A DNA stretch of 5,926 bases from NCBI GenBank assembly GCA_018610095.1, contig JAHEOB010000148.1, positions 1 through 5,926 on the forward strand, written 5' to 3'. The DNA comes from Halothece sp. MAG. GTDB lineage: Bacteria > Cyanobacteriota > Cyanobacteriia > Cyanobacteriales > Rubidibacteraceae. Below are positions 1 through 5,622 of this stretch, one piece after another. The first letter of the stretch is position 1. Every line of letters starts with the position of its first letter. Made by a program: the position numbers and the translations under genes. Below the pieces are notes generated by a model, which was not told the DNA's origin, made no database searches, and was given only the letters and a program-made list of their open reading frames with translations.

Positions 1-167
1 AGGACTTCCGCCACTGCTGACATTTCTTGACGGGTGGAAACCGTACTAAAAGCAGGGAGCAATAAAACAGGTGAACCTTCGCCCATAGTTTCGTAAGCGA
101 CTTGCAAGGGACGACCTTGATATTGCCATTGATAATATTGGATGGAACTGGAAGCAGTTTGAATCAT
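1..167 (-). CDS. Alpha/beta-fold hydrolase, N-terminal fragment (runs off the window)
   Basis: Reading leftward from an ATG at 167, 55 codons are open without a stop to the window edge. The protein begins MIQTASSSIQYYQWQYQGRP and continues with a segment ending VLLLPAFSTVSTRQEM. A short polar strand, a GEGSP turn, a hydrophobic beta strand and then a PAFSTVS loop match the first strands and oxyanion-hole region of cyanobacterial alpha/beta hydrolases in which the usual HGF is replaced by PAF. The start is supported by CCAAGG at 174-179 (minus strand), six bases ahead of the ATG. The nucleophile elbow and catalytic acid and histidine lie outside the window, so substrate and even catalytic competence cannot be judged. 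It is divergent from the membrane-protein gene starting at 393 and is a different subfamily from the hydrolase at 3405-4274. Confidence 0.8.
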   Translation of the reverse strand, partial: MIQTASSSIQYYQWQYQGRPLQVAYETMGEGSPVLLLPAFSTVSTRQEMSAVAEV

Positions 168-213
168 TATTAACCTTGGAAGCCCGATATGATTTGATTT
201 CACAATATCACAC

Positions 214-258
214 GCGATGCGTCCGAAGGACGCGGTCGCTTCGCAACAATCGCGCTTC
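214..258. repeat. GC-rich dispersed palindromic repeat, copy 1
   Basis: This 45-base block is far richer in GC than its surroundings. It contains the perfect hairpin GCGTCC-GAA-GGACGC at 219-233. It aligns end to end and without gaps with 3331-3375: shared blocks are GCGAT, CCGAAGG, GTCGCTT and ATCGCGCT. Such intergenic elements rich in CGATCG are common in cyanobacterial genomes. It lies in the spacer between two divergent genes. Confidence 0.6.
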
Positions 259-304
259 AGAAACATGAGAGTAAGAGTAATTGTTAATCTGTGCGATCAA
301 TAGC

Positions 305-318
305 TAGCATGCTATAGT
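305..318 (+). promoter_or_regulatory. Possible -10 region and palindrome upstream of the 393 gene
   Basis: A perfect 10-bp palindrome TAGCATGCTA (305-314) overlaps TATAGT (313-318), which resembles a bacterial -10 box, 74 bases before the ATG at 393. The nearest TTGTTA (281-286) is too far upstream for a normal -35 spacing, so this is only a candidate. A second AT-rich stretch with TTGTTT at 331-336 and TATAAA at 364-369 is equally inconclusive. Confidence 0.2.
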
Positions 319-392
319 AAAGTATTTCATTTGTTTATCATAAAAACCTAAAAGATTTTTAATTATAAAGTTCATGCGTCACGTGAGTCACG

Positions 393-1811
393 ATGAAAGA
401 AACAGTTATTCAAAAACAACTAGAGAAACGTTTTCCAAATTCTGATTTAGATTTTCAGGTAGTTTACCAAGTACCGTATCTTAAGGTGGCGATTAATTAT
501 TACTCTACACTTTCTTTTGATCGCGCTACTTTAATGGAAAGGATTCAGGAAACGCTTAGTGAATTAAATTTACCTGATGAGGTTCAGTATCTTGCTCTTT
601 ATATTCGTCCCATTAATCAAACTGAACCTGATTGGAGTACTTGTGTAAGACTGATCACTCCTCAAGATTCACAAAATGAAATATCTGAATCAAACAAGGC
701 AGTAACTGCTAAAAAGAAAGTGTCATCCACTTCTGAATCGATTTCAAATGAACAATCAAAAAATAGTCATGATTTAAAAATAGCAGAACAAGAGAGTTCA
801 CTGGTTGAAAACAAAAAACTGAGCGATTACTGCTTTATCCGCAATAAAAGTTTGTTAAACGAGGATATCGTCCCACCTCCTGCACCAGTCGCTGAATTAG
901 TTACTTCTTTCCATTGGTTATTAGAATTAGAAAAACAAGAATTGTTACCCCTAATGTCTCAATTCCTTGAACAACAATATCCAGAAGGAATAGAAGAGGT
1001 ATCTGCGCAACAATGGGTAGAACAACTATTTAATTTAAATCAACGACATTTACGAAAAGCGAGAATTTGGTTAAGTCGTTATTGCTATGATCCTGAAGGG
1101 ACAATTGCAACGCTTGAAAACGTAATCAATCAATCTAAAGAACCTGTTTCACAAGAAAAAACTGAATATTATTTAACTCAAAAACCAAAAAATATAAAAA
1201 TTAATGAAACTGATGATAATATTATATTGATAAGGAGATGGCAAAATTTAAAAACGTATTTAATTACACTATTTACGGTTGTTCTTTCGTTTGGTATATT
1301 CTATTGGCAAAGTAGTGGTTTTTTATCGCAATTTCATAATTCATTGGCTTTATTTGTTTTGTTGATTGGTTATGTATATTTGATTTATTGGACACTTGCT
1401 AAGTGGATTAATCGAACTTATATTTTTGCTGACTACGAGACAATTTTAATTCGTCACAAACCTCTTCCCTGGAAAAGAGATGGAAAACAATTTAGAGTAA
1501 GAGAAGTAGCACTTTTTCACATTGAAAACAATGGTATCAGTTATGCAATTTGTGCCAATACATATGCTTGTTCTGACGAAGAGCTAGTAATAGTTAATCA
1601 TAAAAAAGAAGCTTTATTTATAGTAAATACACTAAAAGACTATTTGAATATCGGAACAATTAGTGAACCTAAAACTTTCGTTCACCACGATGGAGGAGAC
1701 AGTATCGACGATGCTAGTGATGGTGGCGGTGTTGATGATGGAGGAGATGATGGCGATGATGATGGAGGAGATGATTGCGGTGATGATGGAGGAGATGATG
1801 GTGATTGTTAG
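393..1811 (+). CDS. Two-helix membrane protein with Asp/Gly-rich C-terminal tail, function unknown
   Basis: I do not recognise a named family. Residues 1-92 form a compact alpha/beta-looking module (KQLEKRFPN, then LPDEVQYLALYIRP). Residues 93-145 are a Ser/Lys/Glu-rich linker. Residues 160-250 are helical with several Trp and Leu. Two membrane helices lie at about 286-305 and 317-337. Residues 340-420 (from NRTYIFADYETILIRHKPLPW) look beta-rich, resembling by memory the PH-like domain after the helices in some cyanobacterial membrane proteins. The tail, 432-472, is almost only Asp and Gly, with Cys at 462 and 472. The ATG at 393 is the only usable start, because an in-frame TGA lies at 384-386. 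No clear ribosome-binding site is visible; the ATG is preceded by the direct repeat GTCACG-TGA-GTCACG. The gene stands alone and converges on the OCP gene. Confidence 0.85.
   Translation: MKETVIQKQLEKRFPNSDLDFQVVYQVPYLKVAINYYSTLSFDRATLMERIQETLSELNLPDEVQYLALYIRPINQTEPDWSTCVRLITPQDSQNEISESNKAVTAKKKVSSTSESISNEQSKNSHDLKIAEQESSLVENKKLSDYCFIRNKSLLNEDIVPPPAPVAELVTSFHWLLELEKQELLPLMSQFLEQQYPEGIEEVSAQQWVEQLFNLNQRHLRKARIWLSRYCYDPEGTIATLENVINQSKEPVSQEKTEYYLTQKPKNIKINETDDNIILIRRWQNLKTYLITLFTVVLSFGIFYWQSSGFLSQFHNSLALFVLLIGYVYLIYWTLAKWINRTYIFADYETILIRHKPLPWKRDGKQFRVREVALFHIENNGISYAICANTYACSDEELVIVNHKKEALFIVNTLKDYLNIGTISEPKTFVHHDGGDSIDDASDGGGVDDGGDDGDDDGGDDCGDDGGDDGDC
1734..1805 (+). repeat. Three tandem 24-bp units encoding the Asp/Gly tail
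   Basis: Three in-frame units start at 1734, 1758 and 1782. Each opens with the identical 18 bases GATGATGGAGGAGATGAT and differs only in its last two codons (GGC GAT, TGC GGT, GGT GAT). They encode DDGGDDGD, DDGGDDCG and DDGGDDGD. The near identity at nucleotide level, including third positions, points to recent slippage or unequal exchange rather than selection for composition alone. Confidence 0.9.
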
Positions 1812-1937
1812 AGAAACGACATCATTGAAGCAAAAGTTCTAAGACATTTAATGGAACAATTTTTTGCAGTTTTCATTAATTACTAACTAGCACATAAACT
1901 AATAAATAAAATATGGATACTGAAATTGATACTCTCT

Positions 1938-1975
1938 AATCCCCCACCCAAATCAAAGATTGTGGATAGGGGATT
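1938..1975. terminator. Candidate hairpin terminator between convergent genes
   Basis: Outer arms AATCCCC (1938-1944) and GGGGATT (1969-1975) pair. Inside them CAC/GTG and AATC/GATT also pair, closing on an AAA loop with two bulges. The hairpin sits in the 196-base spacer between the stop of the plus-strand gene and the stop of the minus-strand OCP gene. A second inverted repeat, TTCCCG (1974-1979) and CGGGAA (1995-2000), overlaps it and is nearer to OCP. Neither has a good T run, so the call rests on location and pairing. Confidence 0.4.
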
Positions 1976-2007
1976 CCCGCTTTTATTGCTAAATCGGGAA
2001 AAAGAAT

Positions 2008-2967
2008 TTACTTGGCAAATTTCATCAGTTCTTTTGGAGATGCCAATAAGTCAATCGCAACAAAGAAAATTTTATTTTTGTCGTTGAGTAAGAATCGCCA
2101 CGCAACATTCATACCAATTTCTGCACCGAACCAAGGGCTTTGTACTTTACCAGTAACCTTAATTTGAGTGTAGCCATCATCTGCTGGTTCCGATACACCA
2201 CGTTCGGGCAGTAGCTTCAGATTTTTGCATTCTTCAAAGAAAAATTGATAAATTTGATCTTTACCAACTAATGGCTTTCTAAAAGGAGGTTGTAAGCCTC
2301 CATCTTCTTCAAAGAGCTCAATCAAGGCATCAAAATCATTGGCATTGAGGTGAATCATATAACTCAAAATCGTGGGATTGCTAATTCCCTCAATGTTGAC
2401 TGGTTCTCGTTGCGACTTCTCTTTAGGAGCTTCTACTGGTTCGGTTACTCGTTTGGTATTCCCTAAATTGGCGGAATCAACGCCCATATTAACCACTGTA
2501 TTCCGCAAAACAGTGATTTGCTGCCCCTTCTGTAATTGGCGAATTGCTTGTAATACGGATGATGCATTAGCAGATAATTGATAATTATCAGGAATGGGAG
2601 CGACAAAACCTTGATCCATCCAGACTCCTAATTGATACCAAAAACCAAGCTTAATATTAGGACTCCAACTTCCATAGGTGCGACTTATCTCTGTATCTAC
2701 TCGGTTCACTAAGTCACACATGACTTGAGTTTGTTCAGTAGAATTCATTTGGTAGATTTTTTGCAAAGTTAGTTCAGCAAATGCCATATTGGCAGCACCA
2801 GGAGCTGCAATGGTGATTGCTTTCCCCATTTCTTTATAGGCAAACCAAATTAAAGCAAGTTGATCTTCAGCGCTCAGTTGATTAAACCGAGCAATTGTTG
2901 CAGGAACCGCCTCATCGGGGGCTGTTTCTGGAAAAATTTTGCGAGCAGATTCAATAGAAAATGGCAC
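2008..2967 (-). CDS. ocp: Orange carotenoid protein (OCP), full length
   Basis: A 319-residue soluble photoprotective protein that binds a keto-carotenoid, is photoactivated by blue-green light and then docks on the phycobilisome to dissipate energy as heat. The N-terminal all-helical carotenoid domain spans about 1-163, a linker 164-195, and the NTF2-like C-terminal domain 196-319. Matching the Synechocystis protein from memory, the ligand-contacting residues are all present: Trp41, Tyr44, Trp110, and in the C-domain Tyr203 and Trp290 (Tyr201 and Trp288 there), which hydrogen-bond the keto group. The inter-domain salt bridge is kept as Arg155 and Glu246. Arg27, and an acid at position 19, fit the OCP1 dimer interface. 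The start is GTG at 2967, giving the expected MPFSIESAR; TAGGAG lies nine bases upstream. No recovery-protein or ketolase gene adjoins it here. Assignment as OCP is very secure; the OCP1 subtype is likely. Confidence 0.98.
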   Translation of the reverse strand: MPFSIESARKIFPETAPDEAVPATIARFNQLSAEDQLALIWFAYKEMGKAITIAAPGAANMAFAELTLQKIYQMNSTEQTQVMCDLVNRVDTEISRTYGSWSPNIKLGFWYQLGVWMDQGFVAPIPDNYQLSANASSVLQAIRQLQKGQQITVLRNTVVNMGVDSANLGNTKRVTEPVEAPKEKSQREPVNIEGISNPTILSYMIHLNANDFDALIELFEEDGGLQPPFRKPLVGKDQIYQFFFEECKNLKLLPERGVSEPADDGYTQIKVTGKVQSPWFGAEIGMNVAWRFLLNDKNKIFFVAIDLLASPKELMKFAK

Positions 2968-2976
2968 TGGTTTATA

Positions 2977-2982
2977 CTCCTA
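2977..2982 (-). promoter_or_regulatory. Ribosome-binding site of the OCP gene
   Basis: TAGGAG on the minus strand ends nine bases before the GTG start codon at 2967. It supports the non-ATG start, which is also the only one giving the conserved OCP N terminus. Confidence 0.75.
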
Positions 2983-3010
2983 AAATAATTATGAAATTAT
3001 TATGATTTTT

Positions 3011-3036
3011 TAAGTTAATGTATTGCTATTAACTTA
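3011..3036. promoter_or_regulatory. Perfect 9-bp inverted repeat ahead of OCP, possible operator
   Basis: TAAGTTAAT (3011-3019) and ATTAACTTA (3028-3036) are perfect inverted arms around an 8-base loop, ending 44 bases before the OCP start codon. The arms are AT-only apart from one G/C pair, and no T run follows on the OCP strand, so it is a poor terminator. A dimeric regulator site or a leader hairpin is more plausible. No regulator gene is visible nearby. Confidence 0.4.
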
Positions 3037-3196
3037 GCAAATAATTCACTTGGACTAAGTGCAATATAACACTTATCATCTATTTTTAATTTCAACCATT
3101 TCTCCAAAGTTTTGCTACCTAAACCGCTTCTTTGGATTGACTATTTGCTGCCGAATTCTAAAATCGAACAACTCTAATTTTGATTGATAGAATTGG

Positions 3197-3210
3197 TCTG
3201 ATTAATCAGA
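3197..3210. promoter_or_regulatory. 14-bp perfect palindrome in the OCP upstream region
   Basis: TCTGATTAATCAGA is self-complementary with no loop, which suits a protein-binding dyad better than an RNA hairpin. It lies 230 bases upstream of the OCP start. Function is unknown, and a 14-bp palindrome in AT-rich DNA could be chance. Confidence 0.2.
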
Positions 3211-3330
3211 GTTATGCCTAATTGATGGGGCATCACTCAGTTGCTAAAAGCTTTACCTTACTTAATATTTTTTAAGATTAATTTACAATGGCTAAGGTAT
3301 GATCGCGCTATCCTTTCTTTGATGGCAACC

Positions 3331-3375
3331 GCGATCGCGCCGAAGGCTTGGTGTCGCTTTGAGACGATCGCGCTC
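3331..3375. repeat. GC-rich dispersed repeat, copy 2, containing a HIP1 site
   Basis: This 45-base block begins with the HIP1 octamer GCGATCGC and aligns without gaps to 214-258 through GCGAT, CCGAAGG, GTCGCTT and ATCGCGCT. The perfect inner hairpin of copy 1 is degraded here. It lies 30 bases past the stop codon of the hydrolase gene at 3405-4274, so it may form part of that transcript's 3' end. Confidence 0.6.
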
Positions 3376-3404
3376 TAAAAATATTCATGATCTTAACGGG
3401 CAGT

Positions 3405-4274
3405 TTATTGCAAAAATTCCCGCATATAACGATTAACAAGTTCGGGTTGTTCTTGCTGTACCCAATGACTACACTTCGGAATATAGCGAAGTTGCAAATC
3501 CTTGACATATTTTTCGGTGCCATCGGTGAGTTCTTTTCCCAAGGCAGCGTCTTGTTCCCCCCAAATCATTAAGGTAGGAATGTCTAAAACGCCCCATTCT
3601 CTATCACTGAGTTGAAACAAGTCTCGAAAAGCGCAACGATAGTAGTTGATCATGGCGGTTAATGCGCCACGTTTGGCAGCAGCATCTTTAAAGGCTTCAA
3701 TATCTTGTTGTGTAAAAGTGGTTTTATCAATTGCCATGTCTTGAAATGCAGCCGCGATCGAGCCATAGTCATTCCAAGATAATAACCATTCTGGCAAAAA
3801 CGGTAATTGGAAAAAGAAAATGTACCAACTTTTTAATAACTGTTGCGGGGTTTTTAAGCCTTGACTAAATTTTGCTGGATGGGGAAGATTCATAATAATT
3901 AGTTTTTCCAGCATTTCGGGATAAGTATAGGCAAAGTGCCACGCGATAGCCCCTCCCCAATCATGACCGACTAAAATACATTTTTGATAGCCAAATCCTT
4001 CAATAATGCCTTTAACATCTTCCACTAATTCTGTAATGGCATAAGCAGAAATTTTTTGTGGCTTATCGCTGTCATTATAGCCTCTTAAATCGGGGGCAAC
4101 GACTTGGTAATCTTGGGCAAATTCTGGGATTTGATACCGCCAAGAATACCAAAATTCGGGGAAGCCATGGAGCATGATCATTAATTGCCCTTCCCCTTGA
4201 GTTACATAATGCAACTGAATATTATTGGTTTGAATCCATCCTTGTTGCCAATGTTGTTGGATTGCTGCAAGCAT
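3405..4274 (-). CDS. Alpha/beta hydrolase, epoxide hydrolase-like
   Basis: A 289-residue soluble enzyme of the epoxide hydrolase/haloacid dehalogenase branch of alpha/beta hydrolases. The oxyanion-hole motif HGFPEFWYSWR starts at His36; DLRGYNDSDKP is at 62-72; the nucleophile elbow GHDWGG places Asp105 as the ester-forming nucleophile; GEQDAALG gives Asp242 as charge-relay acid; CSHWVQQE gives His270. The cap region has Tyr151 (in SWYIFFFQLP) and Tyr211/212 (in INYYR), at the places where epoxide hydrolases carry their two epoxide-activating tyrosines. This favours epoxide hydrolase over fluoroacetate dehalogenase, but the substrate is unknown. Length is normal for the family and there is no signal peptide. 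The ATG at 4274 lacks a clear Shine-Dalgarno sequence. The start is supported by homology of the region with the broken copy at 5471, which begins MVAAIQQ. The gene lies 90 bases downstream of the YrhK-like gene on the same strand. Confidence 0.9.
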   Translation of the reverse strand: MLAAIQQHWQQGWIQTNNIQLHYVTQGEGQLMIMLHGFPEFWYSWRYQIPEFAQDYQVVAPDLRGYNDSDKPQKISAYAITELVEDVKGIIEGFGYQKCILVGHDWGGAIAWHFAYTYPEMLEKLIIMNLPHPAKFSQGLKTPQQLLKSWYIFFFQLPFLPEWLLSWNDYGSIAAAFQDMAIDKTTFTQQDIEAFKDAAAKRGALTAMINYYRCAFRDLFQLSDREWGVLDIPTLMIWGEQDAALGKELTDGTEKYVKDLQLRYIPKCSHWVQQEQPELVNRYMREFLQ

Positions 4275-4346
4275 TCTTTTAAGTCGTTGAATGAACTTTT
4301 TTCTGATTAAAGGATATATTTATTATTACCATTAGAAGAGCTTGCT
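4254..4346. repeat. Upstream region of the hydrolase gene, copy A of a diverged duplication
   Basis: The first seven codons of the hydrolase gene and about 72 bases ahead of it match 5451-5538 in the same orientation with a few small gaps, at roughly 75-80% identity by eye. Shared blocks include GCTGCAA, GTTGAATGA, GATATAT and CATTATTAC-like stretches. The non-coding part probably holds the hydrolase promoter, since both copies keep an AT-rich core. Confidence 0.8.
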
Positions 4347-4364
4347 AAATGGATTTTTATTGAG

Positions 4365-5252
4365 TTAATCGTATTCCTGAATAAAATAAGGTTCTTTTTG
4401 TTTGTGGCGATTGTTATCCCTTCCATTGTGCTCAAATCTCTCCCCAACTTTGAGCGGTTTGGCTTGTTCCTTGTCTGTTTCTTGAGATGGTGTCTTCGTC
4501 TTACCATTGACTTGATCAAGTGTATCTCGCCAATCTAAAATTCTCTTTTCACTATCTTGATAACGTGCTCTTCCTTGATACAAGCGATAGAAATAAATTA
4601 TTCCACCTAATAAGAAAAGGATACTGCCAACAATGTATTCCCACCCGACATATCTAAACAAAATGCGATTGTCATTAATATTTAAGGCTTCTGATAAATA
4701 GGGCAGTGAAGCAATCAAAAACAGAGTTGAACCTAAAGCAAAGGTAATTGCAGTAACATTAAATAATTGTAATTTAATAACTGAGCGCTCTTGAACAATT
4801 TGGATAACGTTGAGAAATGCTCCAATCAGAAAGAGTAAACTCCCAATTGTAAAGCACCAGCCACCAGCAACAATTTCATCGATAAAGGAAACAAATAAAA
4901 GACTTCCAACAGTAAATAAGATCGTACCACCCACATAAACGGTAGCAACTAATAGTTCTAACCAATTCCAAATCGTCGTTTTGTTGCGAGAGCGGAAATA
5001 GCTACCAGATTCAAATAAATCCTGAACTGTCACAATCAAATAGACAATGGAACCACCAAAGAAAATCCAAGCCCCCACATCAGACAGCTCTTCATATCGG
5101 GGAAGGAAAAAAATACTGCCTACAATAAAGGTGATTCCTCCAATAATATACAAAAGGCCATTAGCTAACTCCCAGTTAGCATTGGTTTGTCGGGTTGGTT
5201 TTTTGCTAAAGAGATCGTGTTGACGACGCCGGGAGGTAAATAGACGTGGCAT
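4365..5252 (-). CDS. YrhK-like integral membrane protein, three tandem two-helix units
   Basis: A 295-residue membrane protein of unknown function. Six hydrophobic helices lie at about 29-50, 59-78, 98-121, 128-152, 165-184 and 201-223, arranged as three repeats of a helix pair. Each unit has Gly-rich helices with a recurring GS-(I/L)-x-F pattern: GSIFFLP, GSLLFVS, GSTLFLI, and GSIVYLI, GSLLFLI, GSILFLL in the second helices. This fits the YrhK-like domain. The N terminus (PRLFTSRRRQHDL) is basic, and the C-terminal 70 residues are charged, soluble and probably cytoplasmic. The ATG at 5252 is preceded by AGAGAAAAA, a weak ribosome-binding site. The stop is 90 bases ahead of the hydrolase start on the same strand, so co-transcription is possible, although a duplicated promoter-like region fills the gap. 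No enzyme motif is seen. Confidence 0.85.
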   Translation of the reverse strand: MPRLFTSRRRQHDLFSKKPTRQTNANWELANGLLYIIGGITFIVGSIFFLPRYEELSDVGAWIFFGGSIVYLIVTVQDLFESGSYFRSRNKTTIWNWLELLVATVYVGGTILFTVGSLLFVSFIDEIVAGGWCFTIGSLLFLIGAFLNVIQIVQERSVIKLQLFNVTAITFALGSTLFLIASLPYLSEALNINDNRILFRYVGWEYIVGSILFLLGGIIYFYRLYQGRARYQDSEKRILDWRDTLDQVNGKTKTPSQETDKEQAKPLKVGERFEHNGRDNNRHKQKEPYFIQEYD

Positions 5253-5387
5253 TTTTTCTCTAGAGCTAGTTGACTGGCTTACTGCTAGAGTTAATGGCTT
5301 ATAGAGCCCAAGGCAATAATCGCGTTGATCCTAAGATTGAATCTTAAAATAACTTAGTTAAACTCGTGTTGATCCCTAAGGAGGATT

Positions 5388-5471
5388 TTAGCCCTTACTT
5401 GCGATCGCGCTACTATTTCCTACAGCAGCGATCGCATCGCGCCTCCCCTTTTGTTGAATCGCTGCAACCAT
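5388..5471 (-). pseudogene. Broken start of a hydrolase paralogue
   Basis: From ATG at 5471 the frame reads MVAAIQQ, matching MLAAIQQ of the hydrolase at 3405-4274. It then runs through HIP1-containing DNA (KGRRDAIAAVGNSSAIASKG) to a TAA at 5388-5390, 27 codons in all. In the shared seven codons, three bases differ and two of these are silent third-position changes (GCA/GCG, ATC/ATT), as expected for a copy that was once under coding selection. Nothing after codon 7 resembles the hydrolase, so the rest was lost, apparently replaced by HIP1-rich sequence. A functional 27-residue peptide is unlikely. Confidence 0.6.
5401..5435. repeat. Pair of HIP1 octamers
   Basis: Two exact GCGATCGC octamers at 5401-5408 and 5428-5435 frame a short segment, with GCATCGCGCC following. 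HIP1 is strongly over-represented in many cyanobacterial genomes. The patch is where the broken hydrolase copy loses similarity to the intact gene. Confidence 0.75.
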
Positions 5472-5538
5472 TTTTTAGTAGTTGAATGATTTTTTTCTAA
5501 TTAGCAGATATATTCATTATTACTATTAAAAAATTGCT
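5451..5538. repeat. Copy B of the hydrolase upstream duplication
   Basis: This is the diverged second copy of 4254-4346. Similarity begins with TTGTTG inside the old coding sequence and ends at TTGCT, about 15 bases before the terminator stem. Both copies have the same orientation, about 1.2 kb apart, with the YrhK-like gene between them. Confidence 0.8.
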
Positions 5539-5552
5539 CAAAAAAGAAAGAA

Positions 5553-5583
5553 CCCGCAACCTAGAATTGCGGGATTTTTTTTT
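5553..5583. terminator. Strong hairpin terminator, likely bidirectional
   Basis: CCCGCAA (5553-5559) and TTGCGGG (5567-5573) form a perfect 7-bp stem with a 7-base loop. On the plus strand nine Ts follow (5575-5583). On the minus strand TTCTTTCTTTTTT follows. It lies 39 bases beyond the outermost CRISPR repeat, so on the minus strand it would end the CRISPR transcript before the downstream genes. Confidence 0.85.
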
Positions 5584-5622
5584 ATTCAATTAATAGCTTC
5601 CTGAAAGAAGTCTAACTAAATG

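Larger units (their letters stand above)
2968..3404. other. 437-base spacer upstream of OCP
   Basis: There is no convincing gene. The spacer contains the OCP ribosome-binding site, an inverted repeat (3011-3036), a palindrome (3197-3210) and a GC-rich dispersed repeat (3331-3375). It is AT-rich apart from the dispersed repeat and its flanks. The only open frame of note is a 41-codon minus-strand stretch without an ATG (3015-3140). The length of the gap suggests that OCP has its own promoter here, though I could not single out a clear -35/-10 pair. Confidence 0.6.
5253..5622. other. Spacer between YrhK-like gene and CRISPR array
   Basis: From left to right: the probable YrhK-like gene promoter region, with a 15-bp palindrome TAAGATT-G-AATCTTA at 5332-5346; two near-identical direct repeats, CGCGTTGATCCTAAG (5321-5335) and CGTGTTGATCCCTAAG (5365-5380); a GC-rich patch with two HIP1 octamers; the broken hydrolase start and duplicated upstream region; a hairpin terminator; and about 40 bases of array trailer. 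No intact gene of normal size is seen on either strand. Confidence 0.6.

Noticed and set aside
168..392. A tRNA or small RNA gene in the GC-rich part of the divergent spacer
   Set aside because: The GC-rich patch is explained by the dispersed palindromic repeat. No cloverleaf or tRNA T-loop sequence is seen.
1974..2000. TTCCCG/CGGGAA inverted repeat just past the OCP stop as an OCP terminator
   Set aside because: The loop is 15 bases, the stem only six pairs, and no T run follows on the minus strand. It is mentioned only as an alternative to the hairpin at 1938-1975.
2372..2581. A 69-codon plus-strand open frame
   Set aside because: It lies wholly inside the OCP gene on the opposite strand, and its product has no recognisable domain.
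3308..3572. Open frames on both strands over the 3' end of the hydrolase gene (minus 3308-3523, plus 3387-3572)
   Set aside because: They overlap the conserved C-terminal coding sequence, including the catalytic His region, or the dispersed repeat, and look like shadows.
4307..4519. A 70-codon minus-strand open frame
   Set aside because: It overlaps the 3' end of the YrhK-like gene in another frame and has a low-complexity basic composition.
5376..5484. Perfect Shine-Dalgarno-like TAAGGAGG followed by a TTG-started plus-strand frame from 5399
   Set aside because: The frame is under 30 codons, runs antisense through HIP1 repeats and the broken hydrolase copy, and the spacing to TTG is too long for the Shine-Dalgarno sequence.
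5597..5610. Small CTTC/GAAG hairpin between the terminator and the CRISPR array
   Set aside because: Four base pairs are too few to support a function.
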